Shown here one piece after another: positions 49,393 to 58,059 of a DNA stretch of 64,000 nucleotides. The position numbers were made by a program, and so were the translations under genes. The stretch comes from Nocardia salmonicida NBRC 13393. Lineage in GTDB: Bacteria; Actinomycetota; Actinomycetes; Mycobacteriales; Mycobacteriaceae. Location: NCBI RefSeq assembly GCF_001613085.1, contig NZ_BDBR01000016.1:62001-126000 (forward strand). Direction: 5' to 3'. How positions within the stretch are numbered: the first letter of the stretch is position 1; each line of letters starts with the position of its first letter. Below the pieces are notes generated by a model, which saw nothing but the letters and a program-made list of their open reading frames with translations, made no database searches and was not told the origin of the DNA.

Positions 49393-50283
49393 ATGCTGGT
49401 TCGGATCAGACCGGGTGCCGAGCTCACCGGCGCCGAGCGCGAGCTCGTGGATTGCCTGCGCTCATATCCGAGTACGGGGCTCGCGCTGGTCGATTGCCGG
49501 GTGGGTGACCGGCGGCTCGGCGCGGTGATCGTGACGCCGCGCGGGATCACGGTGGTCGAGGTCAAGGGCTTCCGGCGGCGGCAGAGCGGCCTGCTCACCG
49601 TGACCGCCGACGGCTCGTGGCGGATCAGCGACAGTCCGCTGGATTTAGAAGCCGAGCCGTCGAACGGTCTCACCGACCGGGTCGAGCACGGAGTGCACGC
49701 GGTGCGGGTCGCGCTGGAACGGGCGTTGCAGGACAGCAGGCATGTGTCCGGCGCGGTGGTGCTCGTGCCGTATCGCGGCGTGGTCGTCCGGCCCGCGCGC
49801 ACTGCGCTGCGGCCGGGTCTCGATGTGCTGGTCGCGAACAGCGTCGACGCGCACGAGCTGCGGGTATACCTCGAAGGGTTCTCGGCGGGGCCACGCGAAT
49901 GGACGATCGATCGGGTGGTCAACACCTGCGCGACGCTCGGGGTGGCCGAGGTGCCCTCACGCGCCGAGCTGGCCGAGGAGGGGTTCACCGGCAATCGGCC
50001 CGCGCCGACCCCGGTGGTACCGCAGGTGCGCAAGTTCAGCGCGCCGACCCCGCCCGCCCCGCCCGCCGATCCGTCGCGCCGGGGAAAGCTCGTCGGCATC
50101 GGAATGTTCGCCGCCGCGGTGCTCGGCATATTCGTCGTCTTCGTGGTGGTCGGGGTGGCGTTGTTCCAGGATTCGCCCGATTCGCGCCCGATGTCGGACA
50201 CGTCGCAGACCTCGACGACCCGTGCGCCCTCGACGGCGACTCCGCGCAAGACCGAGTGCTGGCCGTTCCAGCAGGACTGTTGA
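49393..50283 (+). CDS. NERD-domain protein with C-terminal membrane anchor
   Basis: 296 residues. An N-terminal nuclease-related NERD domain (about 1-170: VIVTPRGITVVEVKGFRRR with the Glu-x-Lys core) is followed by a Pro-rich linker (APTPVVPQVRKFSAPTPPAP), one membrane helix (LVGIGMFAAAVLGIFVVFVVV) and a short Thr/Pro tail ending in CWPFQQDC. The domain is therefore cytosolic and tethered. NERD proteins may cut DNA or be inactive nuclease relatives; substrate unknown. TAGGGGAA precedes the ATG. It abuts the convergent GntR gene with no spare base. Confidence 0.82.
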   Translation: MLVRIRPGAELTGAERELVDCLRSYPSTGLALVDCRVGDRRLGAVIVTPRGITVVEVKGFRRRQSGLLTVTADGSWRISDSPLDLEAEPSNGLTDRVEHGVHAVRVALERALQDSRHVSGAVVLVPYRGVVVRPARTALRPGLDVLVANSVDAHELRVYLEGFSAGPREWTIDRVVNTCATLGVAEVPSRAELAEEGFTGNRPAPTPVVPQVRKFSAPTPPAPPADPSRRGKLVGIGMFAAAVLGIFVVFVVVGVALFQDSPDSRPMSDTSQTSTTRAPSTATPRKTECWPFQQDC

Positions 50284-51033
50284 TCAATCCCGCACGGCGC
50301 GACCGAGTTTGGTGAAGGCGATCGCCTGTTCCGCGCGCACCCGAACGTGGGCGCGGGAGGAATCGATGTGGGCGGTGAGGGTGTGCAGGGCCTGTTCGTC
50401 GTCGCCGGCCAGCACCTGTTCGGCGATGGTGATGTGGTCGGCCGTCATGGCCGCGACCCGTTCGGCGGTCGGCACATCCATGGTGCGCACCGGGCGAACC
50501 CGCAGGTACACGGCTGCCAGCGCCTCGGCGAGCGCGGTGTTGCCCGCCGCCCTCAGCAGTTCGGTGTGGAACTGCTCGTCGGCGGCGACCAGATCGGGTC
50601 CGGGTTCCGGTGGGGTGTCGCGGTATTCGAGCCAGCGGGCCAACTCGGCGCGCACGGTGAGTAGGTCGTGCTCGGTCGGGACGTGTACCTGGACGGAACC
50701 ACCGGCGGCGATGCGCTGAAAACCTCTGGATTCCAGCACAATTCGTAGCTCGTAGAGTTCGTCGAGTTCGTTGAGACGGGGCCGGTACAGGTAGAGCCCA
50801 TCGGGATGACGCTGCACGAGTCCGTCGGCCTGGAGCCGGGCCAGCGCCTCGCGCACCGGGGTGCGCGAGACGCCGTAGCGCTCGGCCAGCCGCTCGGCGC
50901 GCAGCCGTTCGGTCGGTGCCAGTTCCCCGGTGGCGAGGTCGTGGCGCAGCTCGTCGTAGACGCGCGCGGCCAGCGGAACCCGCCGTCTCCCTCCGGCGGG
51001 ACGCAAGTCCTCGCCCGATCCCCTCCCGGCCAT
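50284..51033 (-). CDS. GntR-family regulator (FCD/FadR subgroup)
   Basis: 249 residues. The N-terminal winged HTH is VYDELRHDLATGELAPTERL followed by AERLAERYGVSRTPVREALA, and the C-terminal all-helical FCD domain shows ADEQFHTELLRAAGNTALAE and ADHITIAEQVLAGDD with the metal/ligand His-Asp set. It follows urtE on the same strand by 14 nt, so it is probably the last gene of the urt operon and its regulator. A matching TGTATACA site stands before urtA. Confidence 0.9.
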   Translation of the reverse strand: MAGRGSGEDLRPAGGRRRVPLAARVYDELRHDLATGELAPTERLRAERLAERYGVSRTPVREALARLQADGLVQRHPDGLYLYRPRLNELDELYELRIVLESRGFQRIAAGGSVQVHVPTEHDLLTVRAELARWLEYRDTPPEPGPDLVAADEQFHTELLRAAGNTALAEALAAVYLRVRPVRTMDVPTAERVAAMTADHITIAEQVLAGDDEQALHTLTAHIDSSRAHVRVRAEQAIAFTKLGRAVRD

Positions 51034-51047
51034 GCGCGCCGCTGCGA

Positions 51048-51740
51048 TCAGATCGCCATCGCCGCGCGGACCGCGGATTCCGCGCCTGCCCCGCCCGCCC
51101 CGGTCGAGCCGAGATGTCCCGAATGCAGCACGTAGTACTGCTGCGCGGCCTGTAGTGCGAAGCCGATGTGCTGCTCCACCAGCAGCACGCTCAAACCACC
51201 GCGCTGCGTCAATTCGATGATGGTGCGCTCGATTTCGGCGACCACCGACGGCTGGATGCCCTCGGTCGGTTCATCGAGGATGAGCAGCTTCGGCTCGGTG
51301 ATCAGGGCCCGCGCGATGGCCAGTTGCTGCCGCTGACCGCCCGAGAGCAGGCCCGCCTTGCGGGTGAGCAGGTCCTTCAGCGCGGGGAACAGGTCGAGCG
51401 ATTCGTCGATCAGCGCCTTGCCCCGTTTGCGCCCGTCCGCGACCACCTGCAGGTTCTCGGCGGTGGTCAGCTGCCCGAAGCTCTGCTGGCCCTGCGGCAC
51501 ATAGCCGATGCCGCGCTTGACCCGTTGCGAGGGTGAGAGTTTGGTGATCTTCTCGCCGTTGAAGGTGATGGTCCCCGACTTGGTGGGCAGCAGTCCCACC
51601 GCGGCGCGCAGCAGGGTGGTCTTGCCCGCGCCGTTGTGGCCCATGATGGCGACCACGCTGTCGTCGGGCACGGTCATGCTGACGCCGTGGATGACCTCGG
51701 TGCGCCCGTATCCGGAACGGATGTCGTGTAGCTCAAGCAT
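51048..51740 (-). CDS. urtE: Urea ABC transporter ATPase UrtE
   Basis: 230 residues of the LivF-type ATPase class. Walker A GHNGAGKTTLLRA, Q-loop QGQQSFGQLTTAENL, signature LSGGQRQQLAIARAL and Walker B LLILDEPTEGIQPSV, H-loop VEQH. In UrtE the TEGIQP block is typical and helps separate it from LivF. It overlaps urtD by 8 nt. Pairs with UrtD to drive uptake of urea, a nitrogen source. Confidence 0.93.
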   Translation of the reverse strand: MLELHDIRSGYGRTEVIHGVSMTVPDDSVVAIMGHNGAGKTTLLRAAVGLLPTKSGTITFNGEKITKLSPSQRVKRGIGYVPQGQQSFGQLTTAENLQVVADGRKRGKALIDESLDLFPALKDLLTRKAGLLSGGQRQQLAIARALITEPKLLILDEPTEGIQPSVVAEIERTIIELTQRGGLSVLLVEQHIGFALQAAQQYYVLHSGHLGSTGAGGAGAESAVRAAMAI

Positions 51741-52536
51741 CGGCCGACTCCTTGTCTGTCGTAACCAGAGTCGCGGTGCCGAGATAGACCTCTTGCACCT
51801 TCGGATCGGCCTGCACCTGTTCGACGCTGCCCTCGCTGAGTACCTTGCCGCCCGCGAGCACGGTGACCGAGGTGGCGAAGGACCGCATGAAGTCCATGTC
51901 GTGCTCGACGACGATCACCACACGATCACTGCCGATGCGGCGCAACAGGTTTCCGGTCTCCTCGCGCTCTTCGGCGCTCATGCCCGCGACGGGCTCGTCG
52001 AGCAGCAGCACCGACGCGTTCTGCACCAGCAGCATGCCGATCTCGAGCCACTGCTTCTGCCCGTGCGCGAGTACCCCGGCGGGCTTGTCGCGCAGTGCGG
52101 TGAGACCCGTTGTCTCCAAGGCTTCTTCGATGCTGGGCAGGACCGACTTGCGGGTGCGCAGCAGCGACCAGGCCGAACGCCCCGCGCCCGCCGCGATATC
52201 CAGGTTCTGCAACACGGTCAGCTGTTCGAAGACGCTGGCCGTCTGGAAGGTGCGCCCGATGCCGAGGCGCGCGATCTGGTGCACCTTCTTGCCGAGCAGT
52301 TCGGTGCCCGACTTCTGCGCCGAACCGGTGGCCGGAACGAGGCCGGTGATGGCGTCGATCAGCGTGGTCTTGCCCGCGCCGTTCGGGCCGATCAGGAACC
52401 GCAGGTCGCCCTGCAGCACCGTGAGATCGACCTCGGTGACTGCCTTGAATCCGTCGAAACTCACCGAGAGGCCGCGGATTTCGAGGTAGTCGCTGTCCAT
52501 GCCCGCGTTGCCGCCGGCTTTGGGTTCGAGTGTCAT
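51733..52536 (-). CDS. urtD: Urea ABC transporter ATPase UrtD
   Basis: 267 residues of the LivG-type ATPase class. Walker A GPNGAGKTTLIDAI, IARLGIGRTFQTASVFEQLT, and Walker B VLLLDEPVAGMSAEE. The signature reads LAHGQKQWLEIGMLL instead of LSGGQ, which is characteristic of UrtD. The ATG at 52536 overlaps the urtC stop by 4 nt. The frame runs open further upstream, but there it overlies urtC. Confidence 0.93.
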   Translation of the reverse strand: MTLEPKAGGNAGMDSDYLEIRGLSVSFDGFKAVTEVDLTVLQGDLRFLIGPNGAGKTTLIDAITGLVPATGSAQKSGTELLGKKVHQIARLGIGRTFQTASVFEQLTVLQNLDIAAGAGRSAWSLLRTRKSVLPSIEEALETTGLTALRDKPAGVLAHGQKQWLEIGMLLVQNASVLLLDEPVAGMSAEEREETGNLLRRIGSDRVVIVVEHDMDFMRSFATSVTVLAGGKVLSEGSVEQVQADPKVQEVYLGTATLVTTDKESADA

Positions 52537-53663
52537 CGCGCGTGCACCTCTTCCTCGATCACGACCGGGGCGGGTTCTTCCGGTGCGGGCGGCAACTTCT
52601 TGCGACTGTCGAGCCAGCCCTTGAACATCGGCCACAGTCCGGCCAGCCCGGCGGGGATGAAGCCGACGACCACGATGAACAGGATGCCCTGCATGTAGGT
52701 CCAGCCCGACGGGAACTGCTCCGACAGCGAGGTCTGCGCCCAGGCGACGCCGATCGCGCCGAGAATCGGCCCGAGCAGCGTGGTGCGGCCGCCGATGGCG
52801 ACGCCGATGAGGAAGGCGATCGACGGGATGACGCCGATGTCGGCGGGGGAGATGATGCCGACGATCGGAGTGAACAGCGCACCGGCGATACCGGCCAGGA
52901 ACGCCGCCACCACATAGGCGACGATCTTGATATTGGCCGGGTCGTAGCCGAGAAAGCGCACCCGCTCCTCGGCGTCGCGCACCGCCACCAGCAGTTCGCC
53001 GTAGCGGCTGCGATTGAGCTGGCGGATCAGCGCGACCACCACCAGCAGCGTGCCCGACGCGATGAAGAACAGCATCTGCCGGTTGGCCGGGTCCGACAGC
53101 CGGAACCCGAAGAAGGAGCGGAAGTCCGACAGACCGGTGAAGCCGCCGATGGCCTGCTGGCCGGTGAGCAGGATCGCCAGCGCCGCGGCCAGCGCCTGGC
53201 TCAGGATGGCGAAGTAGGCGCCGCGCACCCGGCGCTTGAACACGCCGTACCCGAGTACCGCGGCGACGAGCGCGGGCAGCACCAGGATGCCGAGAATCGC
53301 CACCGGCGCGGAACTGAACGGCTGCCAGAATCCCGGCAGTTCGCTGATGCCGGAGATCTCCATGAACTCCGGGACGTCGTTGCCGAGGCGGGCGGCGTCG
53401 GCGAGCTGCATGTGCATGGCCATGATGTAGGCGCCGACGCCGAAGAACACGCCCTGGCCGAGGGTGAGCATTCCGCCACGGCCCCAAGCCAATCCGATGC
53501 CCGCCGCCACGATGGCGAAGCAGAGGAACTTGGCGAGCAGGTTCAAGCGGAAGTCGCTCAGAACCGCCGGCGCGACAGCGAATAGCAGGATCGCGGCAAC
53601 GCCGAAACCGAGTAGCGGGGTGAGCCGCGGATATTCGCGGAGACGTTCGGTGAGTGCGGTCAT
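52533..53663 (-). CDS. urtC: Urea ABC transporter permease UrtC
   Basis: 376 residues with about ten membrane helices, LivM-type. Family blocks: LAWGRGGMLTLGQGVFFGVG, GYGVFKRRVRGAYFAILSQA, and LVAVRDAEERVRFLGYDPA followed by IKIVAY (the cytosolic EAA-like coupling loop). The C-terminal 30 residues are charged. It overlaps both urtB and urtD by 4 nt. Confidence 0.93.
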   Translation of the reverse strand: MTALTERLREYPRLTPLLGFGVAAILLFAVAPAVLSDFRLNLLAKFLCFAIVAAGIGLAWGRGGMLTLGQGVFFGVGAYIMAMHMQLADAARLGNDVPEFMEISGISELPGFWQPFSSAPVAILGILVLPALVAAVLGYGVFKRRVRGAYFAILSQALAAALAILLTGQQAIGGFTGLSDFRSFFGFRLSDPANRQMLFFIASGTLLVVVALIRQLNRSRYGELLVAVRDAEERVRFLGYDPANIKIVAYVVAAFLAGIAGALFTPIVGIISPADIGVIPSIAFLIGVAIGGRTTLLGPILGAIGVAWAQTSLSEQFPSGWTYMQGILFIVVVGFIPAGLAGLWPMFKGWLDSRKKLPPAPEEPAPVVIEEEVHAR

Positions 53664-54544
53664 GCCAGGCTCCTCGTCCGCACGGTGAACAGGCCCTGCG
53701 GGCGGACCTGCAGGAAGATGACGATCAGCACGAACACGATCACCTTCGCGATGGACGCGGTGGTGGAGTATTCGATGAACGAGTTGAGCAGGCCGAGCGC
53801 GAACGCCGCGATCACCGTGCCCTTGATCTGGCCGAGGCCACCGATCACGACCACCAGGAACGCGTCGATCAGATAGCTCTGGCCGATGGTGGGGCTGGTG
53901 GAACCGATCAGCGTGAGCGCCACACCGGCGACTCCGGCCAGCCCGGAGCCGATGAAGAACGTGCTGATATCGGTGAATCTGCTCGAGATTCCACTGGTTT
54001 CGGCGAGTCCGCGGTTCTGCACGACGGCGCGGATCCGTCGGCCCATGGGCGTGGTCTTGAGCACCGCGGCCAGGGTGGTCACCGCGACGATCGCCAGCAC
54101 GAGGATGAAGATGCGGGTCTTCGGCACGACCGCGCCCGCGATAGTGATGCCGCCACTGAGCCATTCGGGCACCAGCACGTTCTTGGCGGGCGCGCCGAAG
54201 ATGTCACGCGCGGCCTGCTGCAGCACGAGTCCGACACCGAAGGTGACGAGCAGCGTGTCGAGCGGGCGGTCGTACATGTAGCGGATGAGCCCCATCTCCA
54301 GGGCGGCGCCGAGCAGGCCGCCGATGAGGAAGCCCACCAGCAGGGACACGACCAGCGAAACTCCGGCCGACGAGAAGACCTGCTGCACAACATAAGTGGT
54401 GTAGCAACCGGCCATGATGAATTCGCCGTGCGCCATATTGATGACGCCCATCTGACCGAAGGTCAGTGACAGACCGAGCGCGGCGAGCAGAAGAATGGAT
54501 CCCAGACTCAACCCTGTGAAGAGCTGACTGATCAGCACGTCCAT
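53660..54544 (-). CDS. urtB: Urea ABC transporter permease UrtB
   Basis: 294 residues with eight or nine helices, LivH-type. LGSILLLAALGLSLTFGQMG and GVINMAHGEFIMAGCYTTYV, and RAVVQNRGLAETSGISSRF as coupling loop with GSGLAGVAGVAL. UrtB differs from LivH by GVINMAHGEF and the NRGLAETSG segment. A 13-bp hairpin lies in the 85 nt between it and urtA. Confidence 0.93.
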   Translation of the reverse strand: MDVLISQLFTGLSLGSILLLAALGLSLTFGQMGVINMAHGEFIMAGCYTTYVVQQVFSSAGVSLVVSLLVGFLIGGLLGAALEMGLIRYMYDRPLDTLLVTFGVGLVLQQAARDIFGAPAKNVLVPEWLSGGITIAGAVVPKTRIFILVLAIVAVTTLAAVLKTTPMGRRIRAVVQNRGLAETSGISSRFTDISTFFIGSGLAGVAGVALTLIGSTSPTIGQSYLIDAFLVVVIGGLGQIKGTVIAAFALGLLNSFIEYSTTASIAKVIVFVLIVIFLQVRPQGLFTVRTRSLA

Positions 54545-54579
54545 TGCAGTGGACTCCTTGAAAAGACGAGCGATGGGGC

Positions 54580-54618
54580 GATGTGGGACGCGCCCCTGTA
54601 CTGAGCGCGTCCCACATC
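54580..54618 (-). terminator. Hairpin between urtA and urtB
   Basis: Perfect 13-bp arms GATGTGGGACGCG / CGCGTCCCACATC with a 13-nt loop, 11 nt after the urtA stop. No T-run at its foot. It may stop part of the transcription or protect the urtA mRNA, so that the binding protein is made in excess of the membrane parts. Confidence 0.65.
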
Positions 54619-54629
54619 TTTCGGGCTAC

Positions 54630-55880
54630 TTACTTGAGGCCCTTGGCCCACTCGTAGGACTTCAGGTACGGATCGGGGGTGATGGCCTTGCCGGAATCCC
54701 AGACGGTGTAGATCAGGCCGTCGGGGCGGATCTCACCGATGCGGGCGGTCTTGGTGATGTGGTGGTTGGAGCCGTCGATGGTGACGGTGCCCTCCGGGGC
54801 GTCGAAGCTCACGCCGTCGGCCGCGGCCTGAATGTCGGCCACCGCGAACGACTTCGCCTTCTCGACGGTGTTCTTCCACAGGTAGACCGAGGCGTAGGCG
54901 GCTTCCATCGGGTCCGAGGTGGGCTTGTCGGCGCCGAAGGCGGCCTTGTAGTCGGCGACGAACTTCTTGTTCGCCGGGGAGTCGACGGTCTGGTAGTAGT
55001 TCCAGGCCGTCAGCTGGCCCGCGATGTTCTGCGCGCCGATACCGGCGACCTCCTCCTCGGCGATCGACACCGAGACCACCGGCATCTCAGCGGCTTTCAG
55101 GCCCGCGTTGGTGTACTCGCGGAAGAAGGCGACGTTGGAGTCGCCGTTGAGGGTGTTGAACACCGCGCCCGCCTTGGCGGCGCGCACCTTGTTGACGATG
55201 GTGGAGAAGTCGGTGGAGCCCAGCGGGGTGTAGTCCTCGCCCTTGATCTCGATGCCGTTGGCCGCGGCGTAGGCCTTGATCTCGCGGTTGGCGGTCTGCG
55301 GGAAGACGTAGTCGGAGCCGACCAGGTAGAGGGACTTGATGCCCTTCTGCTTCAGGTAGTCCAGCGCGGGGATGATCTGCTGATTGGTGGTGGCGCCGGT
55401 GTAGAAGATGTTCTTGGAATCTTCCAGACCCTCGTACTGCACGGGGTAGTAGAGCAGCGAGTTCAGGCTCTCGAACTTGGGCTTCATGGCCTTGCGGCTC
55501 GATGAGGTCCAACCGCCGAATACCGAAGCGACACAGTCGGAGCTGATCAGCTTCTCGGCCTTCTCGGCGAAGGTCTTGGGGTCGGAGGCGCCGTCTTCGA
55601 GGACGATCTCGATCTTCTTGCCGAGCACACCGCCCGCCGCGTTGATCTGGTCGATCGCCAGCTTGGTCGAATTGGCCACGGTCACTTCGGAAATGGCCAT
55701 GGTGCCCGACAGCGAGTGCAGCGAGCCCACCTTGATGGTGTCCTTGCTGGTGTCGACGCAGGAGGCGGCGGTCGAGCCGGTCGACGCGTCGTCGCGAGCA
55801 CCACAGCCGGTGAGCAGCAGGCCGGCGACGGCCACCGCGGCAGGCACGGCAAGCGCCTTGACCAAACGGGATTCAGACAT
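54630..55880 (-). CDS. urtA: Urea ABC transporter substrate-binding lipoprotein UrtA
   Basis: 416 residues with a lipobox LLTGC (Cys at about 24) and the Leu/Ile/Val-binding-protein-like fold. The UrtA hallmarks are IKVGSLHSLSGTMAISEVTV, EVVVFGGWTS-like SVFGGWTSSSRKAMKPK and LLYYPVQYEGLEDSKNIFYT, with TSDPMEAAYASVYLW near the C-terminus. GAGGAGAA precedes the ATG at 55880. It is the first gene of the urtABCDE operon, with a candidate GntR/GlnR control region upstream. No urease genes are in the window. Confidence 0.94.
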   Translation of the reverse strand: MSESRLVKALAVPAAVAVAGLLLTGCGARDDASTGSTAASCVDTSKDTIKVGSLHSLSGTMAISEVTVANSTKLAIDQINAAGGVLGKKIEIVLEDGASDPKTFAEKAEKLISSDCVASVFGGWTSSSRKAMKPKFESLNSLLYYPVQYEGLEDSKNIFYTGATTNQQIIPALDYLKQKGIKSLYLVGSDYVFPQTANREIKAYAAANGIEIKGEDYTPLGSTDFSTIVNKVRAAKAGAVFNTLNGDSNVAFFREYTNAGLKAAEMPVVSVSIAEEEVAGIGAQNIAGQLTAWNYYQTVDSPANKKFVADYKAAFGADKPTSDPMEAAYASVYLWKNTVEKAKSFAVADIQAAADGVSFDAPEGTVTIDGSNHHITKTARIGEIRPDGLIYTVWDSGKAITPDPYLKSYEWAKGLK

Positions 55881-55960
55881 GGGGCGGTTCTCCTCATCAG
55901 GTGTAACGGCGGCGCCACACGCGCCACAACGAACACCACCGCTGCTCCCCGGCGACTGGA

Positions 55961-55980
55961 TGTACACCGAGTTGTATACA
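55961..55980 (-). promoter_or_regulatory. Candidate GntR (FCD) operator before urtA
   Basis: TGTACA (55961-55966) and TGTATACA (55973-55980), the second a perfect eight-base palindrome of the form bound by FCD-type GntR regulators. TATACA on the minus strand could also be the urtA -10. It lies about 90 nt before the urtA start codon. Confidence 0.5.
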
Positions 55981-56039
55981 GCTGCTGTATTCGTGATTCG
56001 AGACAGTAGATGGAACTTGTTGCCCCCGAATGACTCCCG

Positions 56040-56064
56040 GTCACGTGCCCGTTTCGTCTGTTTC
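56040..56064 (-). promoter_or_regulatory. Possible GlnR-like box before urtA
   Basis: On the minus strand GAAAC, 6 nt, GTGAC (56055-56040), plus a second GAAAC (56064-56060). It resembles half-sites of the GlnR consensus (GTNAC ... GAAAC), which controls nitrogen genes in actinobacteria. The match is partial and the order is inverted. Confidence 0.3.
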
Positions 56065-56217
56065 GTCCGTGTGAATTGTTCGCCGGAGGGGTTGCCGAAG
56101 GATCGGCGTACCTACGGTTGCGTAAGGGCGCGGAAGTGCGGCACGCTCGATTTGTACGACGTCGAGCAGCCGAGTCACACGGCAATCGGCCGTGTGCGGT
56201 CAGTCGAGGAGGGCCCC

Positions 56218-58047
56218 ATGGGGCACTACAAGGCGAACGTGCGTGACATCGAGTTCAACCTGTTCGAGGTGCTGAACCTCGACAAGCTTCTTGACACCGG
56301 GGCCTACGGCGACCTGGACTCCGATACCGTGCGTCAGCTCCTCGTCGAGGTGAAGAACCTGGCCGAGGGGCCGATCGCGGACTCGTTCGCCGACGCCGAC
56401 CGGCACCCGGTGGTCTTCCGCCCCGATACCCACGACATCACCGTGCCCGAACCCCTGCGCAAGACGGTGGACGTGGTGCACGAGGCGGGATGGCACCGCC
56501 TCGGCATGCCTGCCGGTATGGACGGCACCGCCGCCCCGAACGTGGTGATGTGGGCGGTCAACGAGCTCATCATCTGTGCCAACCCGGCGGCCAGCTTCTT
56601 CAACATGGGCCCGCTGATGGGCTCGGTGCTCTACGAACTCGGCAACGACGAACAGCAGCGCTGGGCTCGGGGCGGGTTCGAGCGTGGGTGGCAGGCGACC
56701 ATGGTGCTCACCGAGCCGGATGCCGGGTCCGATGTCGGCGCCGGTCGGACCAAGGCTGTGCCGCAGCCCGACGGGTCATGGCACATCGAGGGGGTGAAGC
56801 GGTTCATCTCCGGCGGTGACGTGGGTGATACGGCGGAGAACATGTTCCATCTGGTGCTCGCCCGGCCAGAGGGCGCGGGCCCCGGCACCAAGGGGCTCTC
56901 GCTGTTCTACGTGCCGAAGTTCCTTTTCGATCCCGTGACGCTCGAACCGGGCGCCCGCAACGGTGTGTATCTGACCGGGGTCGAGCACAAGATGGGGATC
57001 AAGTCCTCACCGACCTGCGAACTGACCTTCGGCGGCACCGCGGTGCCCGCCAAGGGCTGGCTGGTCGGCGATGTGCACAACGGCATCGCCCAGATGTTCA
57101 AGGTGATCGAGAACGCTCGGATGACGGTGGGGGTGAAGTCGTCCGGGACGTTGTCGACCGGGTATCTGAACGCGCTCGAGTACGCCAAGACGAGGGTGCA
57201 GGGTGCGGATCTGACGCAGATCGCCGATAAGGCGGCGCCGCGCGTCACCATTACCCATCACCCCGATGTCCGCCGGTCGCTGGCCATGCAGAAGGCTTAC
57301 GCGGAGGGGCTGCGAGCGGTCTATCTGTATACCGCCGCGCATCAGAACGCGGAGGTGGCGCAGCTGGTGTCGGGTGCCGATCCCGAGACCGCGCACCGCG
57401 TGGACGATCTGCTGCTGCCGATCGTCAAGGGCGTCGGATCCGAGCGCGCGTATCAGTTGCTCACGGAGTCGCTGCAAACGTTCGGCGGCTCCGGCTATTT
57501 GCAGGACTATCCGATCGAGCAGTACATCCGCGACGCCAAGATCGACTCGCTCTACGAGGGCACCACGGCGATCCAGGCTCAGGACTTCTTCTTCCGCAAG
57601 ATCATTCGCGATCGTGGCGTGGCCTTGGCCCATGTGAATGCCCAGATCAGCGCCTACCTCGAGAACGACACCGGCCGCTTCGCCGTCGAGCGCGCCCTGC
57701 TGCGCACCGCCCAGGCCGACATCGGCGCCATGGCCGCCACTCTCACCGGCTACGCCATGGCGGGCCGGACCGAGCCCACCGAGCTCTACAAGGTCGGCCT
57801 CGGCTCGGTCCGCTTCCTGATGTCGGTCGGCGACCTCCTCATCGCCTGGCGCCTGCTGGTCCAGGCCGACATCGCGGCCGCCGCCCTGGCCTCCGACGCC
57901 ACCCCGCGGGACCGCCCCTTCTATCAGGGCAAAGTCGCCGCGGCGAGCTTCTTCGCCAAGAATGTGCTTCCCGAGCTCACCGCCACCAGGAACATCCTCG
58001 CCACCATCGACAACGACATCATGGCCGTCCCGGAAGAGGCATTCTGA
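56218..58047 (+). CDS. fadE5: Acyl-CoA dehydrogenase, FadE5 type
   Basis: 609-residue FAD-dependent acyl-CoA dehydrogenase that introduces the first double bond of beta-oxidation. N-terminus MGHYKANVRDIEFNLFEVL and segments TMVLTEPDAGSDVGAGRTKA, IEGVKRFISGGD and DSLYEGTTAIQAQDFFFRKI with the catalytic-Glu region match M. tuberculosis FadE5 (Rv0244c), known to act on a broad chain-length range. It is longer than the ~380-residue short-chain class because of an extra C-terminal helical domain. GGAGGG ends 5 nt before ATG 56218. It is divergent from urtA and convergent with ramB 12 nt downstream. Confidence 0.94.
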   Translation: MGHYKANVRDIEFNLFEVLNLDKLLDTGAYGDLDSDTVRQLLVEVKNLAEGPIADSFADADRHPVVFRPDTHDITVPEPLRKTVDVVHEAGWHRLGMPAGMDGTAAPNVVMWAVNELIICANPAASFFNMGPLMGSVLYELGNDEQQRWARGGFERGWQATMVLTEPDAGSDVGAGRTKAVPQPDGSWHIEGVKRFISGGDVGDTAENMFHLVLARPEGAGPGTKGLSLFYVPKFLFDPVTLEPGARNGVYLTGVEHKMGIKSSPTCELTFGGTAVPAKGWLVGDVHNGIAQMFKVIENARMTVGVKSSGTLSTGYLNALEYAKTRVQGADLTQIADKAAPRVTITHHPDVRRSLAMQKAYAEGLRAVYLYTAAHQNAEVAQLVSGADPETAHRVDDLLLPIVKGVGSERAYQLLTESLQTFGGSGYLQDYPIEQYIRDAKIDSLYEGTTAIQAQDFFFRKIIRDRGVALAHVNAQISAYLENDTGRFAVERALLRTAQADIGAMAATLTGYAMAGRTEPTELYKVGLGSVRFLMSVGDLLIAWRLLVQADIAAAALASDATPRDRPFYQGKVAAASFFAKNVLPELTATRNILATIDNDIMAVPEEAF

Positions 58048-58059
58048 GGGCGAGCGGCG

